This document shows positions 8,918-17,795 of a stretch of 64,000 nucleotides of DNA, in pieces. How positions within the stretch are numbered: position 1 is the stretch's first letter; each line of letters starts with the position of its first letter. Under the pieces are notes generated by a model. That model did no database searches and had not been told where the DNA came from. It was given only the letters and a program-made list of their open reading frames with translations. Origin of the DNA: Novosphingobium sp. PhB165 (lineage in GTDB: Bacteria; Pseudomonadota; Alphaproteobacteria; Sphingomonadales; Sphingomonadaceae); the NCBI RefSeq assembly GCF_004341845.1, contig NZ_SLVB01000001.1:1155982-1219981 (forward strand), written 5' to 3'. A program made the translations under genes and the position numbers.

Positions 8918-9862
8918 TCAGTGCGCCTTGCCGCGCACTTTGGCGATCAGATGCACAATCAGCGCGATCACGCCGCCCAGCACGAGCCCGACCACGGCCG
9001 AAGCCAGCGCATAGCCCAGCCAGCCGAGCACACCGCCCAGCGGCCCGCCCAGTACCGTGAGCCAGTGCTGGAAGTCATGCGCCAGGTGCGCCGGAGCAGG
9101 AACGCCCAGTTGCTCAAGACCGTGGAGGATGATCCCGCCGCCGACCCACAACATCGCCACCGTGCCGACCGAAGCGAGCACGGTCAGCACATTGGGCATG
9201 CCCTGCACCAGCATGCGGCCCACGGCCTGCGTGCCCTTCCCTTCCTTCCGGGCGAGGTGGAGGCCGATGTCGTCCATCTTCACGATTAGCGCCACTGCGC
9301 CATAGACGCCCGCCGTGATCAGCACGCCCACCAGCGCCAGCGCCACCGCGCGCGTCACCAGCGAACTGTCGGCGACTTCGGCAAGAGCGATGGCCATGAT
9401 CTCTGCCGAAAGGATCAGGTCTGTGCGGATGGCGCCGGAAACGCGCACCTGTTCGAATGTCGTCGCGTCCTGGACGGGGCTTTCCAGCGTTTCGCCGTGC
9501 TTGGCGCCGCCCAGCTTCTCGATCACTTTTTCCGCGCCCTCGAAAGCGAGGTAGCTGCCGCCCAGCATCAGGATCGGCGTGATGAGCCAGGGCAGAAACG
9601 CACTCAGCACCAGAGCAATCGGCAGCAGGATGAACAGCTTGTTGCGCAGCGATCCCTTGGTGATCTTCCAGATGATCGGCAGTTCCCGATCGGGCGTGAA
9701 ATCGGTGACATAGCCCGGCGTCACCGCCGCATCGTCGATCACCACGCCGGCCGCCTTGCTCCCGGCCTTGGCCACACCCACCCCCACGTCATCGAGCGAG
9801 GCGGCGGCGGCACGCGCGATCACCGCAACGTCATCGAGCAGGGCAACGAGGCCGGAAGGCAT
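8918..9862 (-). CDS. DUF808 (YedI-type) inner-membrane protein
   Basis: 314 residues, starting at MPSGLVALLDDVAVIA, the usual opening of this family; a TTG 13 codons upstream is less likely. After a soluble segment with conserved Asp-rich motifs (DDAAVTPGYVTDF), there are several membrane spans: roughly 75-110, 165-200, 215-240 and a C-terminal pair ending KVRGKAH. The family is widespread and of unknown function. It converges on the Mur ligase with only 19 bp between stop codons and is divergent from the flagellin gene. Confidence 0.88.
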   Translation of the reverse strand: MPSGLVALLDDVAVIARAAAASLDDVGVGVAKAGSKAAGVVIDDAAVTPGYVTDFTPDRELPIIWKITKGSLRNKLFILLPIALVLSAFLPWLITPILMLGGSYLAFEGAEKVIEKLGGAKHGETLESPVQDATTFEQVRVSGAIRTDLILSAEIMAIALAEVADSSLVTRAVALALVGVLITAGVYGAVALIVKMDDIGLHLARKEGKGTQAVGRMLVQGMPNVLTVLASVGTVAMLWVGGGIILHGLEQLGVPAPAHLAHDFQHWLTVLGGPLGGVLGWLGYALASAVVGLVLGGVIALIVHLIAKVRGKAH

Positions 9863-10123
9863 TGGAAGAACAATCCTTGGTCGGTTGAACAGAATTCCCA
9901 AGCCATGCGGGGGAATTTTTCACCGATCAAGCAATTCCGGCAAAAACCTCGCCAATGAAGGGGTTTGTGGCCTTCTGTGGTGGCCGACGCCGCACTTCCG
10001 CAAGACCGATTGCCATTGCTCCCCTCACACTGCCCTTAACGGCGTTCAATGCGCACCGTTCTCTCCCCTGTCCGGAACGAGCCTCGACGGTGACTTCCAA
10101 CATACTGAAACTGGGGAACAATC

Positions 10124-10948
10124 ATGTCGGTCATCAACACGAACATCAGCGCCATCCGCGCCTCGAACGCATCGATTGCCGCCAACGCGGCGCTCGGCAC
10201 CGCGATGGAGCGCCTCTCCACCGGCAAGCGCATCAATTCCGCCAAGGACGATGCCGCGGGCCTTGCCATCTCCACCTCGATGAGTTCGCAGATCCGCGGC
10301 ATGAGCCAGGGCATCCGCAACGCCAACGACGACATCTCTCTGGCGCAGACCGCCGACGGCGCGCTGGACGAAGTGGCCAACATGCTCCAGCGGGTCCGCG
10401 AACTGGCGATCCAGTCGGCATCGGGCACCTATCAGGACACCGACCGCGACGCGATGCAGCAGGAAGTGTCCGCGCTGACCGACCAGATCGGCGACATCCT
10501 TTCCACCACCACGTTCAACGGCAACAAGCTGTTTTCCACCACCTCCGGCTCGGACGTGACATTCGACATCCAGACCGGTTCGAACTCCGGCGAAAAGGTT
10601 ACTCTCACATCGGTCGCCATCGACGGCACCGATCTCGACGCCACGGCGCTGGACGTTTCGACCAGCACCGCCGCCTCGAACACGCTGGACCATGTCGACG
10701 ATGCGCTGAAATCCCTGAACGTCAACCGCGCCTCGCTCGGCGCCGGGCAGAACCGGCTGGAATCGGCGATCAACAACCTGACCAGCAATGTGACCAACCT
10801 CTCCGACGCCCGCTCACGGATCGAGGACGCCGATTATTCGGTCGAAACCACGCAGATGGCCAAGGCGCAGATCCTTTCGCAAGCCTCCACCGCGATGATC
10901 GCGCAGGCCAATCAGGCCCAGCAGAACGTCCTTACGCTTCTGCGCTGA
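10124..10948 (+). CDS. fliC: Flagellin
   Basis: 274 residues with the conserved flagellin N-terminus ([15 protein letters not shown], then [20 protein letters not shown]) and C-terminus ([22 protein letters not shown] ... QQNVLTLLR). These coiled-coil ends build the D0/D1 core of the filament. The variable middle is short (about residues 140-190, Thr/Ser-rich), as in other small alphaproteobacterial flagellins. No other flagellar gene is in the window, so its export and assembly partners lie elsewhere. A GGGGAA ribosome-binding site precedes the ATG. I could not find a convincing sigma-28 or sigma-54 promoter in the 260 bp upstream. Confidence 0.97.
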   Translation: MSVINTNISAIRASNASIAANAALGTAMERLSTGKRINSAKDDAAGLAISTSMSSQIRGMSQGIRNANDDISLAQTADGALDEVANMLQRVRELAIQSASGTYQDTDRDAMQQEVSALTDQIGDILSTTTFNGNKLFSTTSGSDVTFDIQTGSNSGEKVTLTSVAIDGTDLDATALDVSTSTAASNTLDHVDDALKSLNVNRASLGAGQNRLESAINNLTSNVTNLSDARSRIEDADYSVETTQMAKAQILSQASTAMIAQANQAQQNVLTLLR

Positions 10949-10984
10949 ACGGTTCCCCAGCGGGATCCCTGAGGTCCCGAAAGC

Positions 10985-11019
10985 ACCCGGCGGGCAGCGA
11001 TGCCCGCCGGGTTGTCTTT
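10985..11019 (+). terminator. Flagellin terminator
   Basis: Perfect 11-bp stem ACCCGGCGGGC/GCCCGCCGGGT (10985-10995 and 11002-11012) followed by TGTCTTTG. It also lies directly before the stop of the convergent GST-like gene. Confidence 0.85.
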
Positions 11020-11023
11020 GCTT

Positions 11024-11719
11024 TCAGAACTCGACGTCGAGTTCCTCGATATCCTCTGGCTCGGCCTTGGCGGCGGCCAGCCATTCGGCCATCGGCGCCC
11101 ACACGGCAATGGTCTCGCAATAGGCGCGGCACAGGTCGTTCATCGGCACGGCATAGCTCAGGAAGCGGCGCGTAACCGGCGCATACATGGCATCGGCCAC
11201 GGTCGGCTCGCTCCCGAACAGATAGGGGCCGCCGTAGATCTCGATGCATTCCTGCCAGATTGCCTCGATCCGCTCGATATCCGGGCGCGCCCCGGAAAAG
11301 ATCGGAAAGCTTTCGTGTTCCACCTTGAGGTTCATCGGCAGCGCCGAGCGCAAGTTGGTGAAGCCGGAATGGATCTCGCCCGAGATCGAGCGGCAATGCG
11401 CCCGCGCGATCGGATCCTGCGGCAGCATTCCCGCGCCGGGGTATTTCTCGTTGAGATATTCGGCGATCGCCAGCGTGTCCCACACGCTGGCGCCCTCATG
11501 TTCGAGACGCGGCACCAGAACCGAGGGCGAGAGCAGCAGCAACTCCGCGCGATTGGCCGCATCGTTGGCGACTACTTTCTCCTCCACCTCGATCCCCGCA
11601 AGGCGGCACAGGAGCCAGCCGCGCAGCGACCAGGCCGAATAGGTCTTGCTCGAAATCGATAGCTGGGCGCTTCCCGACTCGCTCACCGCCGTCTCCGCAT
11701 AATGTGCTTTTGCTTGCAT
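11024..11719 (-). CDS. Glutathione S-transferase-like protein
   Basis: 231 residues starting at MQAKAHYAET. The N-terminal thioredoxin-like half contains LSISSKTYSAWSLRGWLL and, at residues ~70-90, VLVPRLEHEGASVWDTLAIAEYL, which matches the GST cis-proline (VP) and Ser/Asp glutathione-binding loop. The C-terminal half is helical, as in GSTs, and ends in an acidic tail (EPEDIEELDVEF). It could detoxify electrophiles or act in aromatic catabolism; there is no pathway context. The start codon is 88 bp from that of the divergent PHA depolymerase. Confidence 0.85.
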   Translation of the reverse strand: MQAKAHYAETAVSESGSAQLSISSKTYSAWSLRGWLLCRLAGIEVEEKVVANDAANRAELLLLSPSVLVPRLEHEGASVWDTLAIAEYLNEKYPGAGMLPQDPIARAHCRSISGEIHSGFTNLRSALPMNLKVEHESFPIFSGARPDIERIEAIWQECIEIYGGPYLFGSEPTVADAMYAPVTRRFLSYAVPMNDLCRAYCETIAVWAPMAEWLAAAKAEPEDIEELDVEF

Positions 11720-11807
11720 CAGCTTATGATGCAGCGCAGCATGAATCCAGCACCGATTGCGCCTCGAAACGAATCGCGCGCGAAACCGCGGCAGGGAAAG
11801 ACCACGC

Positions 11808-13043
11808 ATGCTCTACCAGGCGTACCAGGCCTATTCGGACCTGCTCGAACTCCCCCGCTGGGCCGCGCGCAACACCGTCGAGATGCGGGACCGCTATTTT
11901 GGCGGAGCCCACGATCAGCCCTGGTTACGCCGCTTTTTCGCGCTTTCGGAGACATTCGAGAAGGCCACGATCACCCATGCGCGCCCAGCCTACAACATTA
12001 CCTCGGTACTGAGCGGCAACCGCGAGGTCGCCGTGCGTGAGGAAGTGGTGGTGGACCTGCCGTTCGGCAACCTGCTGCACTTTGCCAAGGACGATGTTGC
12101 AGCGCCGCAACCGAAGATGCTGGTCGTCGCCCCGCTCTCCGGCCACTACGCGACCTTGCTGCGCGATACCGTGTTCACGCTGCTGAGCGATCACGACGTC
12201 TACATCACCGACTGGAAGAACGCGCGCGACATCCCGCTGAGCCAGGGTCACTTCGGCTTCGACGACTTCATCGACTATGTAATTCACTTCCTGCAGGAAC
12301 TGGGTGACGCCGACGGCAAGCGCGGCGCGCATGTGCTTGCGGTGTGCCAGCCTTGCGTGCCGGTGCTGGCAGCCGTCGCGCTGATGGCGCAGGACGACGA
12401 TCCCTGCCAACCCCGCTCGATGACGCTGATGGGCGGCCCTATCGACACCCGCGAAAGCCCCACCAGCGTCAACGAACTGGCGACCGAACACCCCTTCGCC
12501 TGGTTTCAGGACACGATGATCGAGACGGTGCCGTGGCGCCACAAGGGCGCCGGCCGCAAGGTCTATCCCGGCTTCATCCAGCTTTCCGCCTTCATGTCGA
12601 TGAACCTCGGCCGCCACTTCGGCCAGTTCCGCAAGCTCTATCAGGCGCTGGCCGACGACCGGCAGGCCGATGCCGACAAGATCGAGACGTTCTACGAGGA
12701 ATATCTCGCCGTGCTGGACCTCACGGCCGAATTCTATCTCGAAACGATCGACAAGGTGTTCCAGCGGGCGCTGCTGGCCAAGGGCGAACTGGAGCATCGG
12801 GGCCGCAAGGTGGACTGCGGTGCGATCCGCAAGACGGCCCTGCTCACTGTCGAGGGCGAGCGGGATGACATCTGCGCGGTGGGCCAGACGGCGGCGGCGC
12901 ACTTCCTGTGTTCCAGCCTGCGGCCGCATCTGAAGCGGCACCACCTCCAGCCCGGCGTGGGCCATTATGGCCTGTTTGCCGGGTCGCGCTGGGAAACGCA
13001 GGTTTACCCGCAAGTGCGCAACCTTGTTCTGGCGGTGAGTTAG
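11808..13043 (+). CDS. phaZ: Intracellular polyhydroxyalkanoate depolymerase
   Basis: 411 residues from the ATG at 11808, preceded by AGGGAAAG. It belongs to the intracellular PHB depolymerase family, which releases 3-hydroxybutyrate from native storage granules. The nucleophile elbow reads AVCQPCVP, so the nucleophile is a cysteine (Cys180) rather than serine, as is known for this family. The MGGPIDTRESPTSVNELA segment, the YPGFIQLSAFMSMN motif and the late HHLQPGVGHYGLFAGSRW block with the catalytic His are all present. No signal peptide is seen, consistent with a cytoplasmic granule enzyme. No phaC or phasin gene is in the window. Confidence 0.95.
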   Translation: MLYQAYQAYSDLLELPRWAARNTVEMRDRYFGGAHDQPWLRRFFALSETFEKATITHARPAYNITSVLSGNREVAVREEVVVDLPFGNLLHFAKDDVAAPQPKMLVVAPLSGHYATLLRDTVFTLLSDHDVYITDWKNARDIPLSQGHFGFDDFIDYVIHFLQELGDADGKRGAHVLAVCQPCVPVLAAVALMAQDDDPCQPRSMTLMGGPIDTRESPTSVNELATEHPFAWFQDTMIETVPWRHKGAGRKVYPGFIQLSAFMSMNLGRHFGQFRKLYQALADDRQADADKIETFYEEYLAVLDLTAEFYLETIDKVFQRALLAKGELEHRGRKVDCGAIRKTALLTVEGERDDICAVGQTAAAHFLCSSLRPHLKRHHLQPGVGHYGLFAGSRWETQVYPQVRNLVLAVS

Positions 13044-13177
13044 GGCGGTAGGGAGTAATTCGAGCGCTAAATCCATCTGTCGCTGCCTTTACCCGAGATA
13101 TGCCTTTCCGGAACCGCCGCCATTGCAGCTATTCCCTCGCTGTTTATCGTCTCCCATAAGCCGACATTTGCCTTCAG

Positions 13178-13657
13178 TTATCGCGACAGAAAGCAATCCA
13201 CCACGTCGCCCCTTACACCGCATGAAACTAAGTCCGCCGACCGGGTGGCGACAGGATCAACCTCACGATTGGCCAAGACAAACTCGTCGGCTTTGGGATC
13301 AAACGCGATGACCGTTCCCGCACTATCGTCCGCCACGACTATAACTGGCAGGACCACGAGACCATCACCAAAATCGTCCCGCATTTCCGCGAAAAATGGA
13401 TGGACAATCGACGCTTTGAGGTCGTTCAATTGGTCGACGAACCATTCTCGACCCAACTCAATGCCGAATCCTACATGTTCAGCCGGAGGGGAAAAGCTTT
13501 CAATCGAGCGCTGAATTCGCACAGTGATTTGGTCAAAATCGGTAGCCATATTCGTCATCTGCCGCCCTTGAACGGCATGAGCAATAGAAGCCACTGCGTG
13601 CATCTTGCTGGAACGCAGAATCGACGCTGCAATGTCGTCCACCGTTAGCGCAGGCAT
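13178..13657 (-). CDS. Orphan hypothetical protein
   Basis: 159 residues from an ATG preceded by GAGGAA with 6-nt spacing (the upstream ATG 10 codons earlier has no such site). The N-terminal half is helical and polar; the C-terminal half contains beta-like runs GLVVLPVIVVADDSAGTVIAFD. The last part, spaced beta strands around a D-x-x-G pattern, is loosely like SMI1/KNR4 (SUKH) immunity-type proteins, but I would not name it so. Its codon use is less GC-skewed than that of its neighbours, and it sits against a repeat cluster, which hints at acquired DNA. Convergent with phaZ. Confidence 0.55.
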   Translation of the reverse strand: MPALTVDDIAASILRSSKMHAVASIAHAVQGRQMTNMATDFDQITVRIQRSIESFSPPAEHVGFGIELGREWFVDQLNDLKASIVHPFFAEMRDDFGDGLVVLPVIVVADDSAGTVIAFDPKADEFVLANREVDPVATRSADLVSCGVRGDVVDCFLSR

Positions 13658-13691
13658 CCACATTTCCTCATTCGACCAATTCCCCAACTCC

Positions 13692-13852
13692 GCTCAGGCT
13701 GAGCTTGTCGAAGCCCCCGCCGGCGTGGCGCCGGTGCTGCCATCCTTCGACAGGCTCAGGATGAGCGGTGTGGAGGGCGGTAGGTACGATTGGCCGATCA
13801 AAACACGGCGCAAGCGGCGCGATGGATCCTGAAACAAGTTCAGGATGACGGG
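13692..13852. repeat. Intergenic repeat unit, copy A
   Basis: About 160-bp unit with a GCTGAGCTTGTCGAAG arm at the left, its inverted partner CTTCGACAGGCTCAG at 13745-13759, the shared core GATTGGCCGATCAAAACACGG and a right-hand mini-palindrome CCTGAAACAAGTTCAGG. The same order of parts recurs in copy B about 206 bp downstream. Confidence 0.8.
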
Positions 13853-13897
13853 GCGACCAAAGCTTTTTTCCGCTCATTCAACCATTTTCTCGATCCC

Positions 13898-14058
13898 GCT
13901 GAGGCTGAGCCTGTCGAAGCCCTCGGCGGCGTGGCGCGGTGCTGCCATCCTTCGACAAGCTCAGCATGATCCGTGTGGAGGGCACGCAGGCGCGATTGGC
14001 CGATCAAAACACGGTGCAAGCGGCCCTATGGATCCTGAAACAGGTTCAGGACGACGAG
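13898..14058. repeat. Intergenic repeat unit, copy B
   Basis: Second copy of the unit at 13692-13852: the arm GCTGAGCCTGTCGAAGC, its inverse CTTCGACAAGCTCAG, the shared core GATTGGCCGATCAAAACACGG and CCTGAAACAGGTTCAGG in the same order and spacing. The CTTCGACAAGCTCAG palindrome type is familiar from intergenic REP-like repeats in sphingomonads. Confidence 0.8.
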
Positions 14059-14182
14059 GGGTTTGGAGGCGGCCAAAGCTTTCCATCGGGCGCCCAGAAA
14101 GACGTGCCATTTCTCGCCCACCCTATTGCGCGGCAATGGCAATGGATTACACATTTGCGCCGTTCAATTGGGGGAAATTCAG

Positions 14183-16993
14183 GTGCATCTGGGCAAAGTC
14201 TCGCGGGCCGTTCTGGCCTGCGCCATCGTTGCGGCTATTCCGTCTCCGGCCTTTGCGGGCGAGACCGTTCTCTACCAGCCCTCGCCCGCCTGGGTGAAAG
14301 TCGCCGCTCTGCCTGCCGCCACCGGCTCCGACACGGCGCCCATCGCCATCTACGATTCGCAGCAGAAGGTCGAAGGCGGCCAGCTTTGGCGCTATAACGA
14401 TACGGCGGTACGGATCGCTTCTGCCGAGATGCTCGCCCAGTTCTCTACCGTCGCCGCGCAGTGGTCGCCCGATCAGGGAGACCTCATCATTCACGAGATC
14501 TCGATCGTGCGCGATGGCGAGACTATCGACCTCCTCAAAGGCGGCATGAAGCTTGACGTGCTGCGCCGCGAGGAATTGCTCGAACAGCGCCAGCTCACCG
14601 GCGTACTTAGCGCCACGGCCGCGATTCAGGGCCTGCGCGTGGGCGATCTGTTCCGCCTGCGCTATTCCAGCACGCAGCATGACAAAGTGCTGGGCGATCA
14701 CGTGCAGGCCATGGCCGTCCTCCCCGTTCGCCCCTTGCGGATCGGCACCGGGCGCCTGCGCGTGATCTGGCCGGTGGCAGAGAACGCCAAGTGGCAGATC
14801 CTCACCAAGGACAGCCCGGCAGCCCCGGTCCGCCATGGCGACACCATGGAACTGGAAGTGCCGCTGCCACTGGCCAAGCAGCCCGAAATGCCGGCCGACG
14901 TACCCGCGCGGTTCCGCCCTCTGCCGCTTTTCGAATTCTCCACGTTCCGCGACTGGCCCGAGGTTTCGCGCACGTTCGCCCCGCTCTATGCGGCGCACGG
15001 GCTGATTGCCGACGGCACGCCGCTGGCCGCCGAGGCGGACAAGATCGCCGCCGCCTCGACCGATCCGTTGACGCGTGCGCAGGCCGCGCTCCAGCTCGTG
15101 CAGGACAAAGTGCGCTATCTCGCGGTCCAGATGAACGGCGGCAACTATACGCCGCAGAAGCCGGAGGAGACCTGGCAACTGCGCTACGGCGATTGCAAGG
15201 CCAAGACCCTGCTCCTGCTGGCCCTGCTTGACCGGCTGGGCGTGGAGGCCGAGGCGGTGACCGCCAGCGCCACAGGCGGGGCTTTCGACCTGCCGCGCCG
15301 CCTGCCCAGCGCCGCCGTGTTCGACCACGTGCTGGTCCGGGCGAAAGTGGGCGGACAGAGCCTCTGGCTTGACGGTACCGGACTCGGTTCGCGGATCGAG
15401 GACATCCATGACACGCCCGATTTCGGCTACGTCCTGCCGCTGCGTACGGCCGGTGCCGAGCCCGAACTGATCGAGACCCACGCCAACGCGCGGCCGACGC
15501 TGGAACTGGAGGCGGACTATGACGAGAGCACCAGCCTCGATCTGCCGGCGGTCGTTACGGCCAAAGTCACGCTCCACGGCGCGCAGGCGCTCGGCATCGG
15601 GCTAGCCGCCAATTCGCTCGATCCCGAGCAGCGCGACGACATGGTCCGCAGCCAGCTTACGCGCGTGCTTGGCCAAGGCCAGTACCCCGAGGTTTCGATC
15701 GAAACCTCGACCGACAATGCCACTACCGTGCTCAAGGGGCGTGGCATCGTCACCACCGTGTGGAGGCCGCGCGACCGGCTGATGCAACGGCGGATGGAGA
15801 GCATGCTCGCCGACTTCTCCTTCATCCCCGACCGTGCCCGCGCCGAATGGCGGCAGCTTCCGGTCGCCACGACGCAGCCGGTCAGCATGGTCTATCATGT
15901 GCGGATCAAGCTGCCGGACGCCGGCAAGGGCTATACGCTCCAGGGCGCGAACGACATCGACGCCTCGGTCGGCGGATCGCGCTTCACCGGCCATGCGGCG
16001 CTCACTGGCGGCCTGTTCTCCTATGACGAGCGACAGGACGCTTCGGGGCAGGAAGTTCCCGCGGACCTGATCGCCGCCGACCGCGCGCAACTCGCCAAGG
16101 CGCAGGCACAAGTTCCGCAGATCGTCGCCCCCGCCAATGCCACGCGCCGCTGGGATCTCACTCCCGCCACCAAGGGCACGACACAGGCTGCCGCGATCGA
16201 CGGCATCCTCACCAAAGCCATGGCGGCCAAGGAGCCCAAGCCGGATCCCTGGATCGCACGTGCCAGCGTGCGCCGGGGCATCGGTGACTACAAAGGTGCG
16301 CGCGAGGACCTGACCCACGCCATCGCCCTTTCGGCGGATGCGCCCTCCTATCTCGAACGCGCCGAGGTCAACCGCGCGCTGGGCGACGTGCCGGGCGCCA
16401 TGGCCGATGCCCGCAAGGCGCAGGAACTCGATCCTTCGGACAGCGCCTCCGCCGATCTCGTGGCCACGCTGCTGGCACTGGAAGGCAAGACCGACGAAGT
16501 TCGCGAACTGATCGATGAGAAGATTGCGTTGGGCGGCGACGAACTGCGGTTCTGGCAAATGTCGAAAGTCGAGAAGCTGGGCCTCTATGCCGATGCAACC
16601 GAGGCGCTGTCGATGCTGGACACGCTGATGACGCAGAGGCCGCAGAGCCCGGACCTGCTCAACCTGGCCTGCTGGATCAAGGGCATGCGTGGGGTCGAGG
16701 TGGAAAGCGCGGTTCGCCAGTGCTCCAGCGCGGTCGAGCTGGCCGCCAGCCCGGTCGGCCCGCTCGACAGCCGGGCAGTGATCTGGTTCCGCCTTGGCCG
16801 CTATGACGATGCCCTGCACGATCTCGATGCCGTAATTCTGGAAGCACCGACGCAGGCCGAAAGCCGTTACATGCGCGGCATTGTCCTCGCCCGCCTTGGC
16901 CGCGCGGCCGAGAGCCGGGACGAAATCGCCGTTGCCCGCCGGCTGGATCCGGGCGTCGATACGCTCTACACAAAGCTCGGGATCAAGCCCTGA
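14183..16993 (+). CDS. Exported DUF3857/transglutaminase-like protein with TPR domain
   Basis: I start at a GTG (14183) after a GGGGGAAA site. This gives a clear signal peptide ending PSPAFA, and 936 residues in total; an ATG 40 codons upstream would bury the signal peptide. The N-terminal half is DUF3857. A transglutaminase-like domain follows with Cys338 in YGDCKAKT, a His in VFDHVLV and an Asp in WLDGTG, the expected Cys-His-Asp triad. The last ~300 residues form tetratricopeptide repeats (for example SVRRGIGDYKGAREDLTHAI). Such proteins are periplasmic and of unknown substrate. It stands alone, before the ribosomal cluster. Confidence 0.9.
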   Translation: MHLGKVSRAVLACAIVAAIPSPAFAGETVLYQPSPAWVKVAALPAATGSDTAPIAIYDSQQKVEGGQLWRYNDTAVRIASAEMLAQFSTVAAQWSPDQGDLIIHEISIVRDGETIDLLKGGMKLDVLRREELLEQRQLTGVLSATAAIQGLRVGDLFRLRYSSTQHDKVLGDHVQAMAVLPVRPLRIGTGRLRVIWPVAENAKWQILTKDSPAAPVRHGDTMELEVPLPLAKQPEMPADVPARFRPLPLFEFSTFRDWPEVSRTFAPLYAAHGLIADGTPLAAEADKIAAASTDPLTRAQAALQLVQDKVRYLAVQMNGGNYTPQKPEETWQLRYGDCKAKTLLLLALLDRLGVEAEAVTASATGGAFDLPRRLPSAAVFDHVLVRAKVGGQSLWLDGTGLGSRIEDIHDTPDFGYVLPLRTAGAEPELIETHANARPTLELEADYDESTSLDLPAVVTAKVTLHGAQALGIGLAANSLDPEQRDDMVRSQLTRVLGQGQYPEVSIETSTDNATTVLKGRGIVTTVWRPRDRLMQRRMESMLADFSFIPDRARAEWRQLPVATTQPVSMVYHVRIKLPDAGKGYTLQGANDIDASVGGSRFTGHAALTGGLFSYDERQDASGQEVPADLIAADRAQLAKAQAQVPQIVAPANATRRWDLTPATKGTTQAAAIDGILTKAMAAKEPKPDPWIARASVRRGIGDYKGAREDLTHAIALSADAPSYLERAEVNRALGDVPGAMADARKAQELDPSDSASADLVATLLALEGKTDEVRELIDEKIALGGDELRFWQMSKVEKLGLYADATEALSMLDTLMTQRPQSPDLLNLACWIKGMRGVEVESAVRQCSSAVELAASPVGPLDSRAVIWFRLGRYDDALHDLDAVILEAPTQAESRYMRGIVLARLGRAAESRDEIAVARRLDPGVDTLYTKLGIKP

Positions 16994-17009
16994 GCGCCCG
17001 TTTCGCTTC

Positions 17010-17040
17010 GCACGCCTCCGGCATCGGCCGGGGGCGTGCG
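17010..17040. other. Strong hairpin between the transglutaminase-like gene and rpsF
   Basis: CGCACGCC-T-CCGGC / GCCGG-G-GGCGTGCG with an ATCG tetraloop. There is no T-run after it, so it is either a poor terminator for the upstream gene or the start of the rpsF leader. Confidence 0.55.
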
Positions 17041-17086
17041 GTCGGATAGAGCTTGCATTTCCCGGCCACCCCGCATAAGGGCGCGC

Positions 17087-17122
17087 CTTCCGACCGTGCC
17101 GTATGGCCGCTCGGAAAGGACG
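17087..17122 (+). promoter_or_regulatory. Candidate rpsF leader hairpin
   Basis: CTTCCGA pairs with TCGGAAAG, and inside CCGT can pair with ATGG. It lies ~70 nt before rpsF. Leaders of rpsF-rpsR operons often carry an autoregulatory site bound by S6:S18 that includes an exposed CCG; a CCG is present here, but I cannot confirm the full structure by eye. Confidence 0.35.
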
Positions 17123-17190
17123 AAAGCCGGAGGGGCCCCGCAATCCCGCGGACAGCCAGCGATCGGTTAGATTAGAGAAAAGGAAGTGCC

Positions 17191-17553
17191 GTGGCTCTTT
17201 ACGAGCACGTGTTCCTGGCACGCCAGGACCTCAGCCAGGCGCAAGTCGATACGCTTGCCGCCACCGCCACCGAGATCGTCGAGTCGAACCAGGGCAAGGT
17301 CACCAAGACCGAGACCTGGGGCCTCAAGAATCTCGCCTACAAGATCAAGCGCAACCGCAAGGCGCACTTCGTGATGCTGAACATCGAAGCTACCGGTGAC
17401 GTTGTCGCCGAGCTCGAGCGTCAGACCGCGATCAACGAAGACATCATCCGCTGGATGACCGTCCGCGTCGACGAGCACGAAGGCGGCCCCTCGGTCATGA
17501 TGCGCAAGAGCGATCGCGAGCGTACTCGCCGTCGCGAACGTGAAGGAGCCTGA
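17191..17553 (+). CDS. rpsF: 30S ribosomal protein S6
   Basis: 120 residues starting at a GTG (translated [15 protein letters not shown]) preceded by AAAGGAAG. S6 binds the platform of the 30S subunit together with S18. Typical signs are [20 protein letters not shown] at the start, the [22 protein letters not shown] core and a basic C-terminal tail (ERTRRRERE) longer than in E. coli. First gene of the rpsF-rpsR-rplI operon; the stop is followed by rpsR after 3 nt. Confidence 0.98.
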   Translation: MALYEHVFLARQDLSQAQVDTLAATATEIVESNQGKVTKTETWGLKNLAYKIKRNRKAHFVMLNIEATGDVVAELERQTAINEDIIRWMTVRVDEHEGGPSVMMRKSDRERTRRREREGA

Positions 17554-17556
17554 TCC

Positions 17557-17781
17557 ATGGCACGTGCATTCTTCCGCCGCCGCAAGTCGTGCCCGTTCTC
17601 GGGCAAGAACGCTCCGGCCATCGACTACAAGGACGTGCGTCTGCTTCAGGGCTTCATGTCCGAGCGTGGCAAGATCGTTCCCAGCCGCATCACCGCGGTT
17701 TCCGCAAAGAAGCAGCGTGAGCTGAGCCAGGCGATCAAGCGCGCCCGGCACATCGGCCTCCTGCCCTACATCGTCAAGTAA
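17557..17781 (+). CDS. rpsR: 30S ribosomal protein S18
   Basis: 74 residues, highly basic, beginning [16 protein letters not shown] and containing [42 protein letters not shown] and [10 protein letters not shown], the classical S18 blocks. It pairs with S6 on the 30S platform. It lies between rpsF (3-nt gap) and rplI (14-nt gap) on the same strand. Confidence 0.98.
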   Translation: MARAFFRRRKSCPFSGKNAPAIDYKDVRLLQGFMSERGKIVPSRITAVSAKKQRELSQAIKRARHIGLLPYIVK

Positions 17782-17795
17782 GGGGGACGAACCTC

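Noticed and set aside
13692..14058. CRISPR array
   Set aside because: There are only two long units of composite repeats, without regular short repeats and unique spacers or any cas gene.
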